Assembly: GCA_017447005.1 (NCBI GenBank)
Contig: JAFSOM010000369.1
Location: 1-6,684 of the forward strand
Length of the DNA: 6,684 bases
Direction of reading: 5' to 3'
Source: Oscillibacter sp.
Lineage (GTDB): Bacteria; Bacillota; Clostridia; Oscillospirales; Oscillospiraceae
In this document: in pieces, positions 1-6,300 of the stretch
How positions within the stretch are numbered: the first letter of the stretch is position 1
Layout: each line of letters begins with the position of its first letter
Translations under genes and position numbers: made by a program
Notes under the pieces: generated by a model
Databases searched by the model: none
The model's input: only the letters and a program-made list of their open reading frames with translations
What the model was told of the DNA's origin: nothing

Positions 1-559
1 CCATCCGCTCAGTGACGCGGTAGCGCTTCGCAATCATCACGGCGCAGTCCGCATTGTTGAATCCCATCATGCGCAGTTTGAGCATATCGGACGCCCACGG
101 TTTCCACGCCGCAACCTTGCGGACAAGCTCATCCAGAGCGACGCTGCGGATGCGGTTATCCTCGTCATCGGCGGACAGGAACGTCCCGGTGAAATCAGTC
201 GTATTTCTGAACTGGACGCCCTTCTCGGTTATAGCCTCGTAGGAAACGAACTCATATTTCACAGGGGGGTTCTTGTCCTCGTTGCTGTCCTTATCGCCGC
301 TGGAATCCGTGTGGTCCTTTTCGGAGGCATAGCGTTCCCGACGCCACTCCAGATACTTTTCACGCGTGACCTCAATGACAACGGTATCCTCGTAACCGTC
401 GTACATAAAGCGGTCCGTGATGAAATAGCGGCGCTGATTCAGCGGAAGGGCGTTAGACGCCTGAACCGCCTTGTAAAACTCCCTGCCGGACACCTGCTTT
501 TTAACAACGCTGCCGTCCGCCTGCTTTTCGTCCATGATATAGACGCTTTTCTTGTACAT
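1..559 (-). CDS. Partial DNA-binding protein with sigma-70 region 4-like helix-turn-helix
   Basis: The leftward frame is open from an ATG at 559-557 to the window edge, giving 186 codons with no stop, so the C-terminus is missing. GGAGG (571-567) lies 7 bases before the ATG and fixes the start. Residues 1-75 are mixed alpha/beta and include the motif EVTREKYLEWRRERY at about 63-77. Residues 80-98 are a hydrophilic D/S/K-rich linker. Residues 133-186 are helical: a leader helix around DELVRKVAAW is followed by GFNNADCAVMIAKRYRVTERM. That spacing (G-x3-A-x4-IA-x4-V) matches a helix-turn-helix, as in sigma-70 region 4 proteins. Related short sigma-like proteins occur in mobile elements of Clostridia, but that link is inference. 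It could instead be a generic phage- or element-type HTH protein. The coding call is firm; the function is tentative. Confidence 0.78.
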   Translation of the reverse strand, partial: MYKKSVYIMDEKQADGSVVKKQVSGREFYKAVQASNALPLNQRRYFITDRFMYDGYEDTVVIEVTREKYLEWRRERYASEKDHTDSSGDKDSNEDKNPPVKYEFVSYEAITEKGVQFRNTTDFTGTFLSADDEDNRIRSVALDELVRKVAAWKPWASDMLKLRMMGFNNADCAVMIAKRYRVTERM

Positions 560-566
560 TGTCCAT

Positions 567-601
567 CCTCCATTTCCTGTTTTGTTTGTGGGAAATGGAG
601 G
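567..601 (-). promoter_or_regulatory. Shine-Dalgarno-sequestering hairpin in the 5' leader of the leftward gene
   Basis: A perfect 11-bp inverted repeat (567-577 with 591-601) is separated by a 13-base A/C-rich loop (leftward strand CACAAACAAAACA). In the leftward mRNA the first arm begins CCTCC and pairs with the GGAGG that serves the ATG at 559. The stem would hide the whole ribosome-binding site. This suggests translational control, or alternatively a DNA operator for an autoregulator. The pairing is read directly; the regulatory role is inferred. Confidence 0.6.
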
Positions 602-617
602 TCTACGGATATTTAGC

Positions 618-646
618 TATGTATGCCTGCCAGCGTTTTCTGACAA
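618..646 (-). promoter_or_regulatory. Candidate sigma-A-type promoter for the leftward gene
   Basis: On the minus strand TTGTCA (646-641, five of six matches to the -35 consensus) is followed after exactly 17 bases by TACATA (623-618, a weak -10). Transcription would begin near 611, about ten bases before the SD-masking hairpin, which fits a short structured leader. The -10 match is poor, so confidence is modest. Confidence 0.35.
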
Positions 647-654
647 CAAAAGCG

Positions 655-696
655 GCACTTTGTCGAACTAATAGAGGAAATAAAGGACGAAAGTGC
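655..696. repeat. Inverted repeat upstream of the leftward promoter
   Basis: GCACTTT-GTC (655-664) and GACGAAAGTGC (686-696) are complementary over 10 bp with one bulged base, around a 21-base loop. The right arm is followed by a run of seven A, with no U-run on either strand that would make it a normal terminator. It sits just upstream of the candidate -35, so a protein-binding site is possible. Function is unknown. Confidence 0.3.
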
Positions 697-1002
697 AAAA
701 AAAGTCCCCCTCCCGGCATTTTTCGCGGCGTTCTACGTCAAATCAGCAAGCGGAGTTGAACGGTGACGCCTAATGAAAAAGTTGGAAAAGGGAAATCTGA
801 AGTTTTGAATCGGAAAATGTCGGCAATGTAAGATTTTAATGTCAATTTTTGAGTTTTTATGTCGAAAATCGTTGAAGTGGGACTTTCGATTTTTCAAAAA
901 AGTTCCCGGAAGTTTCAGCGATTTCGCTCTAAAGTGTTTTCTGATATTTTGAAAGGCGCAGTCAGCGAAGTTTATTCTTTCGCCTCATTGCAAGATAGAT
1001 AT

Positions 1003-1038
1003 AAAAAGCCGCTCATCGGAGAAGTCCGGTGAGCGGCT
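1003..1038 (-). terminator. Intrinsic terminator acting leftward, orphan
   Basis: The arms 1007-1020 and 1025-1038 form a 14-position stem with a 4-base loop. All positions pair on the plus strand (one as a U-G wobble), and 13 of 14 pair on the minus strand. On the minus strand the stem ends GAGCGGC and runs into TTTTT then ATAT, the form of a rho-independent terminator. On the plus strand no U-run follows. No leftward gene ending just to its right could be identified, so it may be a remnant or serve an unrecognised transcript. Confidence 0.55.
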
Positions 1039-1185
1039 ACGGAAAGTCCGTTCAATTTCGATTGCGTGGAAAGCAGACCTTAGTTAGTGAGGTCGCGGGA
1101 AAAAGCAAAAAAATCAATCTTTTTTAGTGAAATGAAGCGTTTGAAAGACAATTATGATGAGATTACAATGCGGCGGCTGGTTTGC

Positions 1186-1212
1186 CGGACATTACAGCGC
1201 TGAATATGTCCG
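1186..1212. repeat. Nested palindrome in intergenic DNA
   Basis: CGGACAT (1186-1192) is the exact reverse complement of ATGTCCG (1206-1212). Almost centred between them is the self-complementary octamer CAGCGCTG (1195-1202). This could be an operator-like dyad or a small hairpin. No gene start lies next to it, so its role is unknown. Confidence 0.3.
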
Positions 1213-1751
1213 CAGAGGATGCAAATTGAAAAATAGCATGACAAAATTTTGGAAAATGCCATTACAAACTTTATATCTATAAAAAAACTGACAAATAGTC
1301 TATAATACAGCATGAATATCGTCTTTTGCTTTTTCCACATGAATGAAACTTTCGACCTGTGCGCTGAAAGCGGAGTCATTGACAATGCCGATTTGAACCT
1401 TTTGGCACCTAATTTGACGGCAAGAAATGACTTTGCGGTTAATTCGACGTGCGTCTAATTGCTTTTAGGTTCATCATCCTCGCAACTTGGAAGGCAACTG
1501 TCCTCCTTGTGACAGCGAAAAATGACGGCTCAGGTGCCTTTTAATGACGAAAAGGCAACAGCGTTCACCGTGCAAGTTGAAACTTTGCAAGAAAACTAAT
1601 TTTTTGTAAGAGCAATCCGTTACAGAAACGTGTACCTTCCTGCAAATGCCTACTTTGAGATAATCATTATTAGAATAGCACAATTTTCCTTAGATTGCAA
1701 TACCCAATTCCAGAAATTTTTCACGATAAAGTGAATAAGAAAGCGGATGGG

Positions 1752-1766
1752 TTCTTGCTACAAGAA
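1752..1766. promoter_or_regulatory. Perfect 6-3-6 dyad upstream of the large exported-protein gene
   Basis: TTCTTG-CTA-CAAGAA is a perfect dyad ending 49 bases before the ATG at 1816, a typical place for an operator. Its right half overlaps AAGGTACAC, whose complement GTGTACCTT occurs at 1630-1638, giving a 10-bp perfect inverted repeat over 144 bases. I could not find a convincing -35/-10 pair for this gene. The regulatory role is a guess from position. Confidence 0.28.
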
Positions 1767-1805
1767 GGTACACTTTTTAGCGGTTGTAAGCATGAAGTCA
1801 TAGTA

Positions 1806-1811
1806 GGGAGG
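1806..1811 (+). promoter_or_regulatory. Ribosome-binding site of the amidase gene
   Basis: GGGAGG lies 4 bases before the ATG at 1816. The spacing is a little tight but the match to the anti-SD sequence is strong. It sets the start of a frame that opens directly with a signal peptide. Confidence 0.7.
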
Positions 1812-1815
1812 TAGT

Positions 1816-3363
1816 ATGAAGCGCATTTTATGTCTTTCTATGGTTGTCGCGCTCTGCATTTCTCTGTTTCCGTCTCCCACATGGGCGGTGCAGGAATCTG
1901 ATGAAGTAAGCGCAATGACCGCAAACGGAAGTTTAGCTTCGCCGGGAGTGTTTGACGAATTGGAGAGTGGCAAGGCGACTGCGGACGATTCTCATGATTT
2001 TTCCGGGTTGAATTGTCATGAGATGACTGAACTCTGGTTCGGTAGGGCGGCAACGTCTCTGCTTAACGCCAACTCGTCCAATACCCCGGAAGAAATCGTA
2101 TCCGCATATTTTGCGGTGCGTGAAAGCGCGTTTCCCGGCTCTACGCATCTACTTTCTGCGCAGAATATTACAATTTCCAATGAAGTTCAAATCGAAAACA
2201 TTCAGCATACGCAAGCGATTCAGACCATGCAGGAACGTCTTAATATCATCATTACGGATGCGGACGTTACTACACGAATCCTCAAAGATTATACCATATA
2301 TGCCGATAACGGCCTGATTATCATCTATGTCTACGAATGGACTTTCTACGACTATGATAACCTTGCTGACGGCATTGGCGGCAGTGATGTTTCCGGTTAC
2401 GGAACGTATCATAAAATCACGTTGAGCGCAGAGGGAGATTCTTTCCGAATTATGTCCGATGAGTACGATGAAACGGACATTTTCGGAATAAGTACGATTA
2501 GCGATTCAACAAAAGCCAATCCAGACGAGATTGACCGTATTCTCAGTTATGATATAGAGAGCGGCAACGTCAGCGGTGAAGCCGTGTTAAATGAGGAAAC
2601 CGCATCCCTTCTTTCGCCCAACTATTATGAATCTTATAATCCCTATCAAGCGGTAGAATATGCGGATACGTATTGGAGCAACTACAACCCAGCCTATTAC
2701 AATTTTGGGTCTCTTGGTGGAGACTGCGCGAATTTCACATCGCAATGTATTAACGCAGGAGGAATGCCCCAAGTACAAGGTAGCTCTTACGGGGTTGACG
2801 GATGGTTCTATATCACATCCAGTAATCGAAGCGCAACATGGACTGGAGCGGGACAGTTGCGCGTATGGATGGCTAATAATCGCGGATTGCAGGTAACAGC
2901 GAATAACTCGAATGTATGGCTGGGAAGTCCCGTTTTTTATAACAGCAACGCCCATGCAGTCATATGCGTTGGAAGGGATTCGTCGGGTACAGCAATTATT
3001 GATAGCCATACCAGAGACAGATACCATGCGTTATGGAATTACTATGGCGCATCGACTACACAGACCGTACAGCTTACTCCGGCTGAACCCGGTCAAACTC
3101 ATGATACGCATATTAAAGGGGCATACCAATGGTATGAAGCGGCGCATCCGCACTATCATTACTGGAGATGCTCCATATGCGGAGAACTTTTTACAGACGG
3201 CTCGACCGAGGCGTATGTGGATAATTGTGAAATATGCAATTCTCCCGCGCCAGTTGCGCCCGGTGCGCCGAGCGTGACGGTAAGCGGATACAGCGTAACC
3301 GTCTCATGGAACGCGGTGGCGAACGCGACGCACTACGACGTTTATCTGGTGCAGGAGCCTTGA
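1816..3363 (+). CDS. Secreted Amidase_6 (putative papain-like amidase) protein, N-terminal part of a frameshifted multimodular gene
   Basis: The frame has 515 residues. Residues 1-24 are a signal peptide: MKR, a hydrophobic core, then a TWA cleavage site. Residues about 85-245 form an accessory domain common before Amidase_6, ending FRIMSDEYDETDI. Residues about 273-412 match Amidase_6 (Pfam PF12671): YNPYQAVEYADTYW, NPAYYNF, then GGDCANFTSQC with likely nucleophile Cys304, DGWFY, and the His-bearing segments HAVICVG (His380) and IIDSHTR (His398). Such domains are predicted papain/NlpC-like hydrolases; the true substrate is not established. Residues 444-474 hold HPHYHYWRCSIC and CEIC (Cys452, 455, 471, 474), a probable structural zinc ribbon. 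From about 485 an FN3 domain begins (VTVSWNAVANATHYDVYLV) and is cut at TGA 3361-3363, mid-domain. The missing half is encoded immediately downstream in the -1 frame, so this is not a natural C-terminus. The GC content of this part is visibly lower than that of the tail. Confidence 0.88.
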   Translation: MKRILCLSMVVALCISLFPSPTWAVQESDEVSAMTANGSLASPGVFDELESGKATADDSHDFSGLNCHEMTELWFGRAATSLLNANSSNTPEEIVSAYFAVRESAFPGSTHLLSAQNITISNEVQIENIQHTQAIQTMQERLNIIITDADVTTRILKDYTIYADNGLIIIYVYEWTFYDYDNLADGIGGSDVSGYGTYHKITLSAEGDSFRIMSDEYDETDIFGISTISDSTKANPDEIDRILSYDIESGNVSGEAVLNEETASLLSPNYYESYNPYQAVEYADTYWSNYNPAYYNFGSLGGDCANFTSQCINAGGMPQVQGSSYGVDGWFYITSSNRSATWTGAGQLRVWMANNRGLQVTANNSNVWLGSPVFYNSNAHAVICVGRDSSGTAIIDSHTRDRYHALWNYYGASTTQTVQLTPAEPGQTHDTHIKGAYQWYEAAHPHYHYWRCSICGELFTDGSTEAYVDNCEICNSPAPVAPGAPSVTVSGYSVTVSWNAVANATHYDVYLVQEP

Positions 3364-3372
3364 GATGGGAGG
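3351..3372 (+). other. Frameshift junction inside an FN3 domain
   Basis: Upstream, frame 0 ends ...VYLVQEP then TGA (3361-3363). The matching continuation RWEDIKYSSG is in the -1 frame from about 3363. One extra base near 3361-3363 would restore one frame: for example CCT TGG AGA TGG gives P-W-R-W, in keeping with FN3 sequences of this type. No X-XXY-YYZ slippery heptamer is present, and a +1 slip at CCT-T would soon meet a stop. AGGAG (3353-3357) lies only 2 bases before a TTG at 3360 that overlaps the TGA, so reinitiation is conceivable but poorly spaced. A true mutation or a sequence error is most likely. Confidence 0.75.
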
Positions 3373-6300
3373 ATATAAAATATTCCTCCGGTTCGGTAAC
3401 GCAGGCCTCGTTTACGTTTGACAATGTTGCCGTGGGAACGTACAACGCTTTTGTCATTTCGCGTCCGAACGCGGATACGGTCCAGAGCGGATGGACTTCG
3501 CTGTCCGTAAATGCGCCCGCCTATTATTTGGACGTGAACGCGTATCTGGACGGCGCGTCGGCTGGCGGCCTTGGAGACTACGGAACTCTGGATGTCTACA
3601 TCAACGGTTCGCTGGTTGCGGACGACGTGTCTGACTATTACGCGGAGTGGCCATCCGGGACAAGCTATGAAATCAAGGACATTAAGCCAAAGCCCGGATA
3701 TTCTTATGACGGCCTCCGCGAAGGGACGCGTGTGGGCGCGATTGGCTCAGGAACGGTCAATCTGGCGTTCGCCTTTTCCAGCGTTGACGCAAGCGGCGTT
3801 TCGGCTCCACGCGCCGAGGGAACATTCAACAATCATGTCTACCTGTTCTGCGACCGAGAAGTGACATGGTACGCCGCCAAGCGGCTTTGCGAATTTATGG
3901 GCGGTCATCTGGTCACGATTGCCAGCGAGGAGGAAAACCAGTTCGTCCACTCGTTGCGCGGAGAGAGCCGGGTGTGGCTGGGCGCGACACACGCCAGCGG
4001 CGCGTGGGAGTGGGTTACGGGAGAGACGTTCTCCTATGAAAAATGGGCGGAGGGAGAGTGGAATAACGCCACGGACAATGACGAAGGCAGCGAAAACTAC
4101 GCCGAGCAAGCGTATTGGGACGGTACGTGGAACGACCTTCCGGGATATGTCTCACGCGGATTTGTTTGTGAGATTGACGCGCCCGTCTCTGTGGAAAACG
4201 GAAGCTACATGATTTCTTCCGCTGTGGACGGTCGGGTGCTTGACATTTCCGGCGCGAGTATGGAACAAGGCGCCAACATTCAGACATGGGAGAATCTCGG
4301 AATTGATTCCCAGCGGTTTACCATCGTCAAAGAGGGCGACTACTATACGATTGTCGCGCTCCATTCCGGTATGGCGATGGATGTGGAGGGCGCGGTTGTC
4401 GCCAGCGGAGTGAATATTTCCCAATGTCCTTTGAACGGCAATAACGCGCAGAAATGGATGTTTGAAGACGCTGGCGACGGATATGTTTACATCCATTCCG
4501 CTTTGGGCTTTTACGCGGATGTTTGCGGCGGCGAAGCGAAGGACGGGACGAATATCTGGACGTACTGGTTCAATGGAAGTTCGGCGCAAAAATTCCGCTT
4601 GACGCCAATCTATTATCTGGATGTCAACGGCTATCTGGACGGCGCGGCGTCTGGAGGACTTGGCGACTATGGCACAGCGGATGTCTGGATTAACGGCTCT
4701 CTCGAAGCCAATGACGTGTCGGATTATTACGCGCGTTGGCCCGCTGGAACAAGCTATGAAATTAAGGATATTAAGCCGAAGGCGGGATATTCCTATAACG
4801 GAGTTCACGAAGGGGTAAGAAGCGGAACGCTCGCCTCAACTCATACGATTACGTTTGATTTCACCACTATTAGCGATATTGAGGAAAATCCTGAGCAAAT
4901 GTCCTTTAACGGACATACCTATCTGGCGTTTAGTACGCCTGTGACATGGTACGCCGCAGAGCGGATATGCGAAAATCGTGGCGGACATCTTGCTACTATT
5001 TCCAGCGCGGAGGAAAACGCGTTTGTCCGTTCAATTATCGTGGGAGAGTTTTGGATAGGCGGCACTGACGCTGACGATGAGCAACACTGGCGGTGGGTTA
5101 CGCAAGAAGCGTTTTCTTACGAAAACTGGCGTAGCGGACAGCCCGATAACAGCGTCAGCTATGAAGTCTCATTGACCCACACAGGAGAGGAAAACCATCT
5201 GCGCGTATACGAGGACGGCGCATGGAATGACATCAGCGGTTGCCTTCAGTACCCATTTGTCTGTGAGATTGACAGCGCCCCGTCCAACGCCCCGCAGATT
5301 GCCATATCCGACCGGACGGCGGCTCCCGGCTCCTCCATTCAGGTTCCTGTTCTTCTGAAAAACAATCCGGGTCTGGTAAGTTTCCGCTTCAAGGTGGCTT
5401 ACGACGCATCCAAACTGGAATTGACGGGCGTGGACAACGCCGACTATAATCTGGTCGCCGTGCAGAATCTGAACAGCCCGGTTGTTTTTAACTTCACGGA
5501 CGCCACGGGCGGCGACAGAACGGATACGGGCGCGGGTGTCTTGAATTTCCAAGTGAAGGACGGAGCGTCCGGGGAGGCCGCGTTCAGCGTCGTGATTGAT
5601 GACCCCGACGATTTCTATAACGCTACGGGCCAGTCGGTAGATTTCTCAGCCGTCGCCGGAAAAGTGACGATACGGGACTGCACTCCCGGAGATGTCAACG
5701 ATGACGGAAAAGTCAACAACCGGGACGTGGGGCGTCTGCAACAGTTCCTGAGCGATTGGGACGTGACGATTGTACGCGCCGCCTCCGATACGAACGGCGA
5801 CGGGAAAATCAATAACCGCGATGTCGGACGCCTCCAGCAGTTCCTGAGCGATTGGGATGTGACGCTGTGTGGCGGGACGGAGACGCAATCTGGCGGGGCG
5901 AGACTTCAAGCCGCTGGCCCGGTCACGATTGCGATTGACGGACGGACGGCGGCGCAGGGCGAAACCATTCAAGTTCCTGTGCTTCTGAAAGATAATCCGG
6001 GATTGGTAAGTTTCCGCTTCAAAGTAAGTTACGATTCCTCCAAACTGGAATTGACAGGCAGGGATGACGCCGATTACGCTCTGGTCGCGCTGAAAGACCT
6101 GAACAGCCCTGTTATCTTCAATTTCACGGACGCGACGGGCGGCGATAAGCGGGCCGTAAACGCGGGCGTTCTGAATTTCAAAGTCAAGGACGGCGTGTCC
6201 GGGGACGCTGAGTTCAGCATAGTTGTTGAGGACCCTGATGACTTCTACAACACGTCCGAAGATGCCATTGGCGTTGAAATATCCGCAGGCGCGATTCGCA

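Larger units (their letters stand above)
602..1815. other. Divergent intergenic region without a supported gene
   Basis: About 1.2 kb separates the two divergent genes. It is mostly AT-rich and full of A/T tracts. Open frames here are short, lack ribosome-binding sites and read as low-complexity translations, so none is called. What can be supported is an inverted repeat at 655-696, a leftward terminator at 1003-1038, a nested dyad at 1186-1212, an isolated TATAAT at 1301-1306, a distant inverted repeat (1630-1639 with 1764-1773), a dyad at 1752-1766, and the ribosome-binding site of the downstream gene. It could be a decayed accessory segment or a junction of a mobile element. No transposase, integrase, tRNA or attachment-site signature was recognised. 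Confidence 0.6.

Noticed and set aside
311..616. 101-codon rightward open frame
   Set aside because: It is the shadow of the leftward sigma-like gene, whose start, ribosome-binding site and codon use are convincing.
846..909. Spaced inverted matches (AAAATCG with CGATTTT; GGGACTTT with AAAGTTCCC) and A-runs, suggesting a repeat array or CRISPR
   Set aside because: Arms are short or bulged, occur once, and have no regular unit or spacing. They are common in AT-rich DNA.
1152..1385. 77-codon leftward open frame
   Set aside because: No ribosome-binding site and a Phe/Ile/Cys-rich translation of AT-rich DNA. It resembles no known family.
1474..1683. 69-codon leftward open frame
   Set aside because: No ribosome-binding site, and a low-complexity translation typical of non-coding AT-rich sequence.
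2587..3027. 146-codon leftward open frame
   Set aside because: It is antisense to the Amidase_6 catalytic region, which carries the conserved GGDC and His motifs in the forward frame.
3234..3359. N-terminal 42 codons of the -1 frame before the junction
   Set aside because: They overlap the correct FN3 frame of the amidase part and read as an Arg-rich shadow, so the tail was started at 3360.
3350..3364. Programmed frameshift like that of release factor 2 (SD then CUU UGA)
   Set aside because: An AGGAG before CCT TGA is suggestive, but such a +1 slip would enter a frame that soon stops. The required shift is -1, and there is no slippery heptamer.
4152..4808. 218-codon leftward open frame
   Set aside because: It lies antisense to the ricin and repeat-A coding sequence, whose domain motifs are clear. 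The translation is Arg/Val/Ile-rich with no recognisable domain.
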